Positions 14,888 to 22,388 of a stretch of DNA of 33,695 nt are shown piece after piece. The notes under the pieces were generated by a model. The model had not been told where the DNA came from, ran no database searches, and saw only the letters and a program-made list of their open reading frames with translations. The translations under genes were made by a program, and so were the position numbers. How positions within the stretch are numbered: the stretch's first letter is position 1; the number at the start of each line of letters is the position of its first letter. This DNA comes from an uncultured Spirochaetia bacterium. GTDB lineage: Bacteria > Spirochaetota > Spirochaetia > CAKZLE01. The DNA is taken from NCBI GenBank assembly GCA_937125225.1, contig CAKZLE010000001.1, positions 1 through 33,695 of the forward strand, given 5' to 3'.

Positions 14888-15710
14888 GAATGACATACGA
14901 CTAGATATAGCAATGGTAAACCATCCGAAAACAAAGCGTATGATAAGGGTACTAGGATATGAATCTTTTTACTCACTCATAAGCCTCTTCTCATCAGCAG
15001 CACAAACATACACAAAAGGCATATTGAAGAATTGTGATGAATACGACATAGCAGACATGGCTTGTTGGAATGGAGATCCATGCAAATTTGTTGAAACATT
15101 AGCATCTGAAAAGATAGGTTTTCTTGATTTTGATGGCGAAGAATATTCTATTCATGACTGGGAAAAGAACCAACCTTGGATATATCATTCAGAGGAAAGG
15201 TCTGAAACTGCTCGTAAGAATGTACAAAAAAGATGGGATGTAAAAAAGAAGAATGTACAAAATGAATACAAAGATGATACCGATGGTAAAGAAAATGATA
15301 CTAATGGTAAAGAAAAACATCAATTCGGTAATACTCCTATTCCTATTCCTATTCCTACTCCTACTCCTACTCCTACTCCTATTCCTACTCCTATTCCTAC
15401 TCTACGTAACAAGGAACAAGTTCCTTATGTTGATGTTATTAACCACCTGAATGAGAAGTTAGGAAAAAACTATAGAAGCACATCAGCTAAAACAAAGTCA
15501 CTTATTAAAGCACGATTTAAAGAGTCGTTTACTCTAGATGACTTCAAGACTGTAATTGACAAAAAAACTAAAGAGTGGAAAGGATCCGAAATGGAAAAGT
15601 TTCTCAGACCTGAAACATTATTTGGCACTAAGTTTGAGGGATATCTCAATCAAGAGATAATCGTTAAGAAAGTCGGTACTGAAGGTTATGGGCTTGGGGA
15701 GGATTGGTAG
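14880..15710 (+). CDS. Phage replication initiator (Phg_2220_C type)
   Basis: 276 residues. The N-terminal ~110 residues resemble replisome organiser winged-helix domains (RLDIAMVNHPKTKRMIRVLG; SIHDWEKNQPW). The C-terminal part VINHLNEKLGKNYRSTSAKT ... LRPETLFGTKFEGYLNQE is the conserved Phg_2220_C domain. Between them lies a low-complexity linker of alternating Thr/Ile-Pro (TPIPIPIPTPTPTPTP), encoded by tandem hexamers. By analogy to lambda O and gp38/39 of SPP1, the protein should bind an origin and recruit helicase through the DnaC-like loader encoded downstream. Overlaps the GIY-YIG gene by 8 bases. Confidence 0.88.
   Translation: MAKNDIRLDIAMVNHPKTKRMIRVLGYESFYSLISLFSSAAQTYTKGILKNCDEYDIADMACWNGDPCKFVETLASEKIGFLDFDGEEYSIHDWEKNQPWIYHSEERSETARKNVQKRWDVKKKNVQNEYKDDTDGKENDTNGKEKHQFGNTPIPIPIPTPTPTPTPIPTPIPTLRNKEQVPYVDVINHLNEKLGKNYRSTSAKTKSLIKARFKESFTLDDFKTVIDKKTKEWKGSEMEKFLRPETLFGTKFEGYLNQEIIVKKVGTEGYGLGEDW
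15216..15262 (+). repeat. 14-bp direct repeats inside initiator gene
   Basis: AAGAATGTACAAAA occurs at 15216-15229 and at 15249-15262, 33 bases apart start to start. They encode KNVQK and KNVQN. Possible initiator binding sites. Confidence 0.75.
15274..15315 (+). repeat. Two tandem 21-bp repeats inside initiator gene (iteron-like)
   Basis: The units 15274-15294 and 15295-15315 begin ATGATAC and end GGTAAAGAAA; they differ at two positions (CG versus TA). They encode DDTDGKE / NDTNGKE. Tandem repeats within an initiator gene recall the origin iterons in lambda O. Confidence 0.8.
15333..15404 (+). repeat. Hexanucleotide array (ACTCCT/ATTCCT), 12 units
   Basis: Twelve tandem hexamers, eleven perfect ACTCCT or ATTCCT and a last imperfect one. 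The strand is strongly pyrimidine-biased (purines only at the first base of each unit). Encodes the Thr/Ile-Pro linker of the initiator. Array length could change by slippage in steps of two residues without frameshift. Confidence 0.95.
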
Positions 15711-15711
15711 G

Positions 15712-16401
15712 ATGAACACAGTATACCTAATCGACAATATGGAATTTATGGCAACGTGTGAGGATAATCAGTTTGATTTGGCTATTGTAGATCCTCCGTA
15801 TGGTTCGGAAAATATAATTGGTGGATATACAAGCAATAAAAGAAGTAATAAAGGCAGTGCTAAACCAACGATGTATAATCTCTCGTTGTGGAAGTTTGGG
15901 AAACCTAACAAAAAGTATTTTGAAGAACTTATGCGAATAAGCAAGAATCAAATTATATGGGGTGCTAATCATTTTATATCTGAGATGCCTTTTGATTCTT
16001 CATGTTGGGTTGTATGGGATAAGAAAAATAGTAATACAGGTTTTGCAGACTGTGAGCTTGCGTGGTGTTCTTTTAAAAGTGCTGTAAGGAAGTTTGATTT
16101 TATGTGGAATGGTATGTTACAAGGCGATATGAAAAACAAAGAATCACGCATCCACCCCACCCAAAAACCAGTTGCCCTATACAAATGGCTTCTTCAAAAC
16201 TACGCTAAACCAAATCAAACCATCTTTGACTCTCATGTCGGTAGTGGCTCAATCAGAATAGCTTGTCATGACATGGGGTTTGACTTCATAGGATGTGAGA
16301 TTGACAAAGATTACTGGGAAGCACAGGAAGAACGATTTAAGAATCACACAGATCAGATTGATTTATTTTCACCAACAGATTTACAAGGGAGTATGTTCTA
16401 A
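15712..16401 (+). CDS. DNA methyltransferase (N4/N6 type), DPPY
   Basis: 229 residues from ATG at 15712 (GGGGAGGA upstream; the in-frame 15688 start lies in the initiator gene). Motif IV DPPY at 27-30, HPTQKP at 148-153, and SAM motif DSHVGSGS at 173-180 (unusual SH in place of PF). The opening TVYLIDNMEFMATCEDNQFD is typical for phage adenine methylases. Second methylase in the genome; it shares motif order with the 13238 gene but the remainder differs, so specificities may differ. AT-rich in its first half. Overlaps the DnaC-like gene by one base. Confidence 0.88.
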   Translation: MNTVYLIDNMEFMATCEDNQFDLAIVDPPYGSENIIGGYTSNKRSNKGSAKPTMYNLSLWKFGKPNKKYFEELMRISKNQIIWGANHFISEMPFDSSCWVVWDKKNSNTGFADCELAWCSFKSAVRKFDFMWNGMLQGDMKNKESRIHPTQKPVALYKWLLQNYAKPNQTIFDSHVGSGSIRIACHDMGFDFIGCEIDKDYWEAQEERFKNHTDQIDLFSPTDLQGSMF

Positions 16402-17054
16402 TGAGTTACAAGAAAGCAGGCGAGTTTAGTCCAAAGCTGCAAATATCAGCAGAGGTTATGGAGATTCTCAAAAACAGAGATGCAGAGGAAGAGGATTACG
16501 AAGCACTTGAGAAACAGAAGCTAAAGGAATACAAGAGAAAGCAACGACTTGATACCATCCCTCCACGATTCAAGTCTTCCACATTCTCAAACTACGAAGG
16601 ACGAGAAGAGGTAAAGGATTGGCTGAAGGGTGGACGCTCTGCAATCATCCATGGCTCTAACGGAGTTGGGAAAACACATCTAGCGTTCGCATCTATCAGA
16701 CAGCAGATTGAGTCAGATATTGACGCTCGGTATATTTTGGCTGCTGACTATTTCGACATGATCAAGGAGACTTTTGTTCCTGGTGGCAATGCTAAGTCAA
16801 TCGTTCAGCAACTTGCAAACGTTCCATATCTCGTCATTGACGAAGTCGACAAGGTCCACAACACGAGAACAGAATTTGTCTATCTCTACCGACTGATTAA
16901 CGAACGATGGAATCTTATGAATAATACTGTTGTGATTTCAAACGCAGAGGACAGAAAGGATCTCGTTCAGTTCATCGGTTCATCATCGATTGACCGACTC
17001 CTTGACGATGGGAAACGGTTTGAATTGAAAGGCGAAAGCTGGAGGCGAAAATAA
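16401..17054 (+). CDS. DnaC/IstB-like helicase loader (AAA+ ATPase)
   Basis: 217 residues. Walker A GSNGVGKT (85-92), Walker B YLVIDEVD (143-150), and a late SSSIDRL with an arginine-finger-type Arg. The N-terminal ~50 residues are a charged helix (EEEDYEALEKQKLKEYKRKQ) that in DnaC-like loaders contacts the helicase. Role: load the host DnaB-type helicase at the origin, with the initiator encoded at 14880. No phage helicase or polymerase is visible, so host replication enzymes must be used. Overlaps the methylase stop (TAATG). Confidence 0.9.
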   Translation: MSYKKAGEFSPKLQISAEVMEILKNRDAEEEDYEALEKQKLKEYKRKQRLDTIPPRFKSSTFSNYEGREEVKDWLKGGRSAIIHGSNGVGKTHLAFASIRQQIESDIDARYILAADYFDMIKETFVPGGNAKSIVQQLANVPYLVIDEVDKVHNTRTEFVYLYRLINERWNLMNNTVVISNAEDRKDLVQFIGSSSIDRLLDDGKRFELKGESWRRK

Positions 17055-17057
17055 CCC

Positions 17058-17086
17058 TTGCAATCTATCACCATCTAAGGTATAAT
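17058..17086 (+). promoter_or_regulatory. Promoter of structured RNA 2 / cvpA-like operon
   Basis: TTGCAA (17058-17063) and TATAAT (17081-17086), 17-base spacing, starting 4 bases after the DnaC-like stop. Predicted transcription start about 17093. Confidence 0.85.
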
Positions 17087-17092
17087 TAATTA

Positions 17093-17371
17093 TTAAAGGT
17101 GGCGACCTAATAAACGCTTTGTTTAATTGTTAAGGCAAACCAAACTACCGTAGACGGAGTCCTTTCTCTCTGTCTACACCTATCCTTATAGCTCAGTGGC
17201 AGAGCAATGGCGAACAAAATGTCATGGTCACAGGTTCAACTCCTGTTGAGGGTACTAGCCTCGTATGAGGTGATCAAAACGCTGGCGAGCGAAACACGTG
17301 ACTATGAGTGCATAATTATTAATTAGTCCATCCTGGAACCGTTGGTTAGGGATGGCTTTAAAGGAGGATTT
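17093..17371 (+). ncRNA. Structured RNA 2 (long leader or free RNA with tRNA-shaped domain)
   Basis: The 317-base gap 17055-17371 has no convincing ORF but is dense in helices. In order: AGGT/ACCT with GGCG loop (about 17097-17108); a TTAA-TTG-TTAA hairpin; GTAGAC/GTCTAC (about 17150-17176) with inner GAG/CTC; the tRNA-shaped domain 17182-17254; CCTC/GAGG with GTAT loop; CGCT/AGCG with GGCG loop; and a two-part hairpin CCATCC (17328-17333)/GGATGG (17350-17355) with inner AACC/GGTT. It starts at a near-consensus promoter and runs into the AAAGGAGG of the cvpA-like gene, which is not inside a stem. Confidence 0.65.
17182..17254 (+). tRNA. tRNA-shaped element, non-canonical anticodon arm
   Basis: 73 bases folding as a tRNA: acceptor ATCCTTA/TGAGGGT (two G-U); TA linker; D stem GCTC/GAGC with loop AGTGGCA (GG present); A26; anticodon arm ATGGC/GTCAT with nine-base loop GAACAAAAT, or six pairs with loop AACAAAA; variable GGTC; T arm ACAGG/CCTGT with canonical loop TTCAACT; A discriminator; no encoded CCA. 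U33 is missing (A), so decoding is doubtful; the seven-base loop reading would give anticodon CAA (Leu). It may be a decaying tRNA, a tRNA mimic or a processing signal within RNA 2. Confidence 0.55.
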
Positions 17372-17854
17372 ATGACAGTAGGCGACTATGTAGCAATTGC
17401 GATCATCGGATTGATGGCTATTCGTGTGGCTCTGCATGGATTCACGTATGAGTTCTCCTCTAAGGCTGGTATTATACTAGGACTCTTAATTTCATTGATG
17501 TTCTCCACAACCTTTTCCTCTTTCATCGACAATAGATTCGGGCTTGGCTCGGTATCGCTCCTTATTGCGTTGGTCCTCCTTTTCCTCGCAGGCTATATCG
17601 CAGCCAAGTTCCTGTTGTCAACTATCGAAGAGGTGTTCGAATTGCTACACTTGAGATTCCTTGACCACATCCTAGGCTTTGCTCTCGGTGCTGCTGAAGG
17701 TGCCTTGATCGTATCAGTATCCGTCTACATTCTAAAATTACAAACAGTATTCGATTTAGAGCAGGTCATGAGCCTGTCGAGAATCGTCACCACACTATCA
17801 CCTATCGCACCAGTAAGCATAGAGACCATCATACAGGAGATAAAGCTACCATGA
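17372..17854 (+). CDS. CvpA family membrane protein
   Basis: 160 residues from ATG at 17372 (AAAGGAGG at about 17360-17367); the in-frame 17342 start has no site. Starts MTVGDYVAIAIIGLMAIRVA and has four hydrophobic segments with the CvpA layout: short first helix, GFTYEFSSKAGIILGLLISL, long third helix, and FLDHILGFALGAAEGALIVS (the L-D-x-x-L-G-x-x-x-G signature). CvpA proteins act in colicin V export, biofilm and envelope stress in bacteria. Rare in phages, so acquired from a host is likely. Possible roles: envelope change, exclusion or lysis timing. Confidence 0.8.
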   Translation: MTVGDYVAIAIIGLMAIRVALHGFTYEFSSKAGIILGLLISLMFSTTFSSFIDNRFGLGSVSLLIALVLLFLAGYIAAKFLLSTIEEVFELLHLRFLDHILGFALGAAEGALIVSVSVYILKLQTVFDLEQVMSLSRIVTTLSPIAPVSIETIIQEIKLP

Positions 17855-17988
17855 TGAAATACGAAAGATTAGCGTTAGCTATACTAGGTGGTGCTATTAT
17901 AGGGTTCTCTCATGGAGAGATATTAACGATCAGTTTAGGACTTGCATTGTCTATAACTGCTATAACATACAAAAGGGATAGGAAATGA
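17851..17988 (+). CDS. Small two-helix membrane peptide
   Basis: 45 residues from ATG at 17851 (a second ATG follows at once at 17854). MMKYERLALAILGGAIIGFS is a first membrane helix; ILTISLGLALSITAITYKRD a second, with a basic end. Overlaps the stops and starts of both neighbours (ATGA), so it is translationally coupled to the CvpA-like gene. Unknown function; small size and coupling suggest a partner of the CvpA-like protein. Confidence 0.6.
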   Translation: MMKYERLALAILGGAIIGFSHGEILTISLGLALSITAITYKRDRK

Positions 17989-18167
17989 CAGCATTGAAAT
18001 ATATCGTAGCACAGCTACAGAACTACACCATCGCAGAGATTGCGAAGGGAACAGGACTCGGGCATAATACCGTTCAGCGTATCAGGTCTGGAAATATGGA
18101 CAATCCAGGATATAAGACAGTCGTTAAACTAGCGACCTTTCTCCATGATAAAACTGAGTGCGAGTGA
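17985..18167 (+). CDS. Small helix-turn-helix protein
   Basis: 60 residues. The core QLQNYTIAEIAKGTGLGHNT followed by VQRIRSG is a compact helix-turn-helix of XRE/Cro type, with a short third helix (GYKTVVKLATFLHD). Similar in size to the protein at 12793 but not clearly the same family. Could regulate the promoter at 17058 or the late promoter at 23523. Confidence 0.75.
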   Translation: MTALKYIVAQLQNYTIAEIAKGTGLGHNTVQRIRSGNMDNPGYKTVVKLATFLHDKTECE

Positions 18168-18210
18168 GCGAAAAAATGGGGTTTAGACAAAAACTTACTA
18201 GGAGATATAT

Positions 18211-18525
18211 ATGACCACTCCTCTTCAAGTCGTAGAGTACAATCAGTCAACCATCATAGAATGGGATTCACTTGCAGAATGTGCGAGGTCTCATAAGGTA
18301 TCGACTGAGTACATCAAGCGAATGATCTATTATGGTGACTCGATGAACACGACCACTACATTCGACATTCCAACCTATTGCGACATGGACATAAAAGAGG
18401 AGAACGGTAAGCTAATCATTTACAACACAAGAAAAACGGTTAAGATTAAGAGAACGAAGAAGAAGAAAGTCTACCATCCCGAACACGAAGGTACGTTGTG
18501 TCTTCCTGAGGGTGTAGCGATATAA
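18211..18525 (+). CDS. Hypothetical DNA-binding-like protein
   Basis: 104 residues, TAGGAGA upstream of the ATG. The N-terminal part VVEYNQSTIIEWDSLAECAR followed by SHKVSTEYIKRMIYYG resembles NUMOD1/HTH modules of homing nucleases (S-x-x-E-A-A/C-x...S-x-x-x-I), without a nuclease domain. The C-terminal half has a basic cluster KIKRTKKKKVYHP. Probably binds nucleic acid. Function unknown. Confidence 0.6.
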   Translation: MTTPLQVVEYNQSTIIEWDSLAECARSHKVSTEYIKRMIYYGDSMNTTTTFDIPTYCDMDIKEENGKLIIYNTRKTVKIKRTKKKKVYHPEHEGTLCLPEGVAI

Positions 18526-18535
18526 GGAGTTAATT

Positions 18536-18796
18536 ATGAAAGAAAGTGGAATGTTGATTAGAGAAAGATTAGTTATTGAGCATGAGGAAAGGTATATTAT
18601 TTTCTCTGATGAAAAACTTAAAGCTATTTATGATGCAATAGGTTATTACTTTGGAATGTATGAAACAAATGAAAAAGATTTAAGTGGTATAACAGATTTA
18701 CCAGAACATTATGTAGATGTGTCTGGAGGTGTGAGTGGTATTACGACAGGCACGATAACTGAATGCACTGATGATGTATTCGATACAAAAGCGTAA
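18536..18796 (+). CDS. Hypothetical protein, paralogue of 18823 gene
   Basis: 86 residues, TAAGGAG upstream. The middle segment KLKAIYDAIGYYFGMYETNE with DLSGITDLPEH aligns with the same part of the next gene (see 18823). The C-terminal tail is longer and Gly/Thr-rich. AT-rich codon use differs from the neighbour at 18823, so the two copies have diverged or were acquired separately. Function unknown. Confidence 0.65.
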   Translation: MKESGMLIRERLVIEHEERYIIFSDEKLKAIYDAIGYYFGMYETNEKDLSGITDLPEHYVDVSGGVSGITTGTITECTDDVFDTKA

Positions 18797-18822
18797 GCTA
18801 AATATATATTAGGAGATAAATT

Positions 18823-19008
18823 ATGATCGGAATGTTTATTGAAATCGGTGGAGAGAAGATAGCAGTCACTCAAGGCGAGCTGCTAGTACTTCATGAAGAG
18901 TTGGGCGAGTACTTCGCAGAGACAGAGAAAGCGATTGAGGACCTTGAGGAGTTGACCGAACCTGATGAGGTGGTCTACGATTCAGAGACTTACACATCAG
19001 AGGTTTAG
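18823..19008 (+). CDS. Hypothetical acidic protein, paralogue of 18536 gene
   Basis: 61 residues, TAGGAGATAAATT upstream. IAVTQGELLVLHEELGEYFA and EKAIEDLEELTEPDEVVYD match the 18536 product in spacing: strand, helix with LG/IG-x-YF, then D-L-x-x-L/I-T-x-x/P-E. Strongly acidic. The pair looks like a tandem duplication before the packaging module. Stop is directly followed by the PLD-like gene. Confidence 0.65.
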   Translation: MIGMFIEIGGEKIAVTQGELLVLHEELGEYFAETEKAIEDLEELTEPDEVVYDSETYTSEV

Positions 19009-19530
19009 ATGATATTAGCAGATGTACACATACAAAAGGATCTTATGAAACAAAATATGAAGGTTTTTATGTTTAAAAATATAATACCAAATATAGAGCC
19101 TGGGTGTGTGTACAATCTCGTTACTCAAAAAGTGCTAAACCCATATGTCATGGTTTTATCAGCGTTAGAGTATGGCTCAATAGATCATTTGTATATAGCT
19201 ACATACGCAATAAACCAAAAAGCAATAGAGATATTCACAAATCTGTTAGATAGTGGAGATATAAAAGAATGGACTCTTCTAATTAACGAAAACATGAAAT
19301 ACAGAATGAAGGGCAAGGAGGTTGTGTTATTAGAAGCAGAAAAGAAGTATGAAAACCTTCATCTTATCAAGAAGCGTAATCACGCTAAAGTCACACTCAT
19401 AGAACAAGAAAACAGGCATATAGTAATATCAGGCAGTGGGAACTATAGTGAGAATCCAAAGATAGAGCAATATACTATATGTGATGATAAAGAACTATTT
19501 GAGTTTCACAGGGGGTGGATAAATGGCTAA
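19009..19530 (+). CDS. PLD-like (HxK) protein upstream of terminase
   Basis: 173 residues. The C-terminal half has the phospholipase-D-type core NHAKVTLIEQENRHIVISGS followed by GNYSENPKIEQYTICDD: the H-x-K, then G-S-x-N and S-E-N. Only one HxK motif is present, as in half-size members that dimerise (Nuc-like nucleases) or in phage proteins next to terminase genes. It may process DNA during packaging. The ATG follows the previous stop directly without a visible gap. AT-rich. Overlaps the terminase small subunit start by 8 bases. Confidence 0.8.
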   Translation: MILADVHIQKDLMKQNMKVFMFKNIIPNIEPGCVYNLVTQKVLNPYVMVLSALEYGSIDHLYIATYAINQKAIEIFTNLLDSGDIKEWTLLINENMKYRMKGKEVVLLEAEKKYENLHLIKKRNHAKVTLIEQENRHIVISGSGNYSENPKIEQYTICDDKELFEFHRGWING

Positions 19531-19864
19531 AGTCGGCAGACCAAGAAAATATAACAACGAAGAGATAGAAGAGATTATTGATAAGTTCAATAAATATATC
19601 AATGATTCAGACCTTCCTATCGTGAGTGAGTTCGCATACACAAATAATATTTTAAGAGAATCACTATATGATTATAAAGAGTTTTCTACGGTATTAAAAA
19701 AATGCACATCAAAGAAAGAGGCACAGCTTGAGAAACTAGCTGCATTTAATGTTATCAATGCATCAATGGCGATATTCTCACTCAAACAACTAGGATGGAC
19801 TGATAAACAAGATCTAAGTATCGGGAACAAAGAGGATAAACCTCTAAAGGTTAAATGGGAATAG
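19523..19864 (+). CDS. terS: Terminase small subunit
   Basis: 113 residues. Starts MAKVGRPRKYNNEEIEEIID (the usual GRPxKY opening of small terminases), then a helix-turn-helix-like SEFAYTNNILRESLYDYKEF and a C-terminal FSLKQLGWTDKQDLSIGNKE typical of this family. Recognises the packaging site on concatemeric DNA and activates the large subunit. Located directly before the large terminase. Slightly short, but the domain order is complete. Confidence 0.85.
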   Translation: MAKVGRPRKYNNEEIEEIIDKFNKYINDSDLPIVSEFAYTNNILRESLYDYKEFSTVLKKCTSKKEAQLEKLAAFNVINASMAIFSLKQLGWTDKQDLSIGNKEDKPLKVKWE

Positions 19865-19932
19865 ATTCATATTTTTATAAAAGTGCTAAAAAATACGGTG
19901 TTATAACAAAATGGGATTAAAATATTTATAAT

Positions 19933-21111
19933 ATGGCTATAAAACTGCTTAAACAATACAAACCTTTCGCTACTGAATCATACCGATACAAATGCGTGTA
20001 TGGTGGACGTGGGAAAGGTGCGACATGGCAGATTGCTAGAATACTACTACTCAAGGCAATGGAGCGACCAGAGAGAATCCTTTGCACAAGGGAGTTTCAA
20101 AACTCAATCAACGAATCGGTATATGAAGTCCTCAAGTCTCAAATCGCATTATTAAACCTTCCTGGTTTTATCGTACAAAAGCAATCAATCTCTCATGCTA
20201 ACGGTTCACAATTCTTCTTCAAGGGGTTGCGTCATAACATCGACTCGATCAAATCGATCGAAGGTATAACAATCTGTTGGGTTGCTGAAGCTGATAAAGT
20301 TCCTCAAGAGTCATGGGATAAACTCATCCCGACTGTGAGAGTTGAAGGTTCAGAGTTTTATATTGACTTCAATACCGATAGTGAAGAAGATCCAGTTTAC
20401 CGGATGCTAGTAGAGGACAAGAGAGGAGATTCCTACGTCCTGTTTCAAACCTATAAAGACAATCCATATTTTCCCGAAGTGCTGCAGTCAGAGATGGAGC
20501 ATGACAAGAACCATGACTATGACAAATACCTGTGGGTTTGGGAAGGAAACGCTCGATCATTTACCGATGCTTGCGTATTTCATGGCAAGTTTAAAGAAGA
20601 TGATTTTACTACTCCTTCCGATGCTGAATTCTTTCATGGAGTTGACTGGGGGTTCTCACAAGACCCAACAGCAGCAGTCAGATGTTTTATTCAAAAGAAC
20701 ACGCTATACATAGATCAATGTTGTGGTGGTGTCGGGGTGGATATAGACGATACTCCAAAACTCCTAGACGAGATACCAACATTCAGAACCTGGAAGTCAA
20801 TCGCAGATTCGGCACGACCTGAGACAATCAGTTATATGAACAATCATGGCTTTCCACACATGAAGGGTGCTAAGAAAGGCAAGGGCTCAATCGAGGACGG
20901 AATTGAGAAGATTAAAGGCTTTGATATGATCATTGTCCACACACGTTGCAAAATGGTGCTAGATGAGTTAAAATTATACTCGTACAAAAGAAATAAACTG
21001 ACTGGAGATATTATGCCAGTGCTAGAAGACAAGCACAATCATTTTATCGACAGTTTAAGATATGCTCTAGAGGAATACGGTAAACCCAAGATGAGGGTGA
21101 GGAGATACTAA
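19933..21111 (+). CDS. terL: Terminase large subunit
   Basis: 392 residues. ATPase domain: Walker A variant GGRGKGAT (24-31) and ITICWVAEADKV as Walker B region. Nuclease domain: GVDWGFSQDPT (about 235-245), further acidic residues SIADSARPE, and HFIDSLRYAL (about 370-379), the usual Terminase_3/PBSX-type end. Cuts and pumps DNA into the prohead. No ribosome binding site is visible before the ATG; the 68-base gap after the small subunit is AT-rich and holds only a 19-codon ORF from 19856. The stop overlaps the portal start. Confidence 0.95.
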   Translation: MAIKLLKQYKPFATESYRYKCVYGGRGKGATWQIARILLLKAMERPERILCTREFQNSINESVYEVLKSQIALLNLPGFIVQKQSISHANGSQFFFKGLRHNIDSIKSIEGITICWVAEADKVPQESWDKLIPTVRVEGSEFYIDFNTDSEEDPVYRMLVEDKRGDSYVLFQTYKDNPYFPEVLQSEMEHDKNHDYDKYLWVWEGNARSFTDACVFHGKFKEDDFTTPSDAEFFHGVDWGFSQDPTAAVRCFIQKNTLYIDQCCGGVGVDIDDTPKLLDEIPTFRTWKSIADSARPETISYMNNHGFPHMKGAKKGKGSIEDGIEKIKGFDMIIVHTRCKMVLDELKLYSYKRNKLTGDIMPVLEDKHNHFIDSLRYALEEYGKPKMRVRRY

Positions 21112-22388
21112 TGATTAGACGACCCGAAATACAGTTGACACCGGACGAGGTAAAAGATCTTGTTACCGATTGGTATAACTCCAAAGAACTCAAGCGACTT
21201 GACCTATATCAAGAATATTACGAGTCAGAGAACACACGACTCATGGAGCGTGTCAAAGACCGAGCCGAACGTCACAAGACTCCAAACAACTCCATCCCTA
21301 CAGCTTACTACTCGACCGTAGTAGATACGATGGGTGGATACATCGGGCAAGAGGTCACTTACACCACATCAGAAGAGTATCAAGAGACTTTAAACGAAGT
21401 GCTAACCGAGAACATGCAGGACGTGAAAGACATCAAAGCGTGGACTCATGCATTAGCGTACAACAAATCGGTTGAACTTGTGTATACCGTAGGTGATGGA
21501 ACAAAGACAGAGACAAGGTTCTCCACCATCTCACCGAAGAACACTATCCTTGTCTACAATCAAGACATTGAGCCTATGCTATATTGTGCTATCTACGTGG
21601 TTCCATATCAGAAGAAGAAAGAGGTCACAGTTTACTACAGCAATCTCGAGCAGTCATTCATCATCGAAGGGGAAGATATACTCCTCAAAGATGAGAGAGC
21701 ATTGTACTTCTCGACTTGTCCTGTTGTTGTGTATCGAACAGAACTTATCGGGGAAAAGGCTCCGTTTCATTCCATCATCCCTTACGTAGTCGCTCTTGAC
21801 TGGGTTATCACAGGGAACGCAAATGAGATTGATAGATTGGTCGATGCTCTCCTTGTTATCTCTGATAACCTAGACGATGAAGACCTTAAGCATATGGACG
21901 AGTGGAAGACGCTAGAGGGGTTTACCAAGGAAGACCGAGCCGAATACCTCACAAAGGACATGAGTCCTGAGTTCAGAAAGTATGTATCCGACCTCCTTAT
22001 CAGAGAGATTCACAAACATTCACACGTCATCGATTGGTACTCTCCAGACATTCTCGGAGAGGCATCAGCTAAAGCTTTAAGGACTCGACTCTTTGACATG
22101 GACATGTACTCTAAGAGATTAGAGATGGTCTTCAGAGAGGGAGCGTATAAGAGAATGAAACTCATCGGGGAGATGCTTACCATTCAGGGAAAGAAAGTAG
22201 ATCCTGTGAAGATAACCTATCATCGAAACTTCCCATCAGACCTAGAGGACAAACTTGCAGCACTCAATCAGGTTGGATTCCTCTCCACTCAGACTAAGGT
22301 AGAGATGTCAGGTCTTTCATGGAAAGAGGAGAAGGAGCGACTAGATGCTGAGACTCCTTCTATGTCAATCGATGAGGAGATTGAATGA
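21111..22388 (+). CDS. Portal protein (SPP1 gp6 type)
   Basis: 425 residues. Begins MIRRPEIQLTPDEVKDLVTD and contains DLYQEYYESENTRL and KTPNNSIPTAYYSTVVDTMG (N-x-I-P...Y...V-D...G), the start of the Gp6-type portal; EASAKALRTRLFDMDMYSKR is a typical late portal segment. Forms the dodecameric channel at one head vertex, contacts terminase during packaging and the adaptor afterwards. Tightly packed between terL and the MuF gene. Confidence 0.93.
   Translation: MIRRPEIQLTPDEVKDLVTDWYNSKELKRLDLYQEYYESENTRLMERVKDRAERHKTPNNSIPTAYYSTVVDTMGGYIGQEVTYTTSEEYQETLNEVLTENMQDVKDIKAWTHALAYNKSVELVYTVGDGTKTETRFSTISPKNTILVYNQDIEPMLYCAIYVVPYQKKKEVTVYYSNLEQSFIIEGEDILLKDERALYFSTCPVVVYRTELIGEKAPFHSIIPYVVALDWVITGNANEIDRLVDALLVISDNLDDEDLKHMDEWKTLEGFTKEDRAEYLTKDMSPEFRKYVSDLLIREIHKHSHVIDWYSPDILGEASAKALRTRLFDMDMYSKRLEMVFREGAYKRMKLIGEMLTIQGKKVDPVKITYHRNFPSDLEDKLAALNQVGFLSTQTKVEMSGLSWKEEKERLDAETPSMSIDEEIE

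Noticed and set aside
15333-15404. CRISPR-like array
   Set aside because: Units are six bases with no spacers and stay in frame in a coding gene.
17182-17254. Ordinary functional tRNA gene
   Set aside because: No U33, a nine-base or shifted anticodon loop, and two G-U pairs in the acceptor; kept only as a tRNA-shaped element.
19856-19915. 19-codon ORF between terS and terL
   Set aside because: Very short, overlaps the end of terS, no ribosome site.
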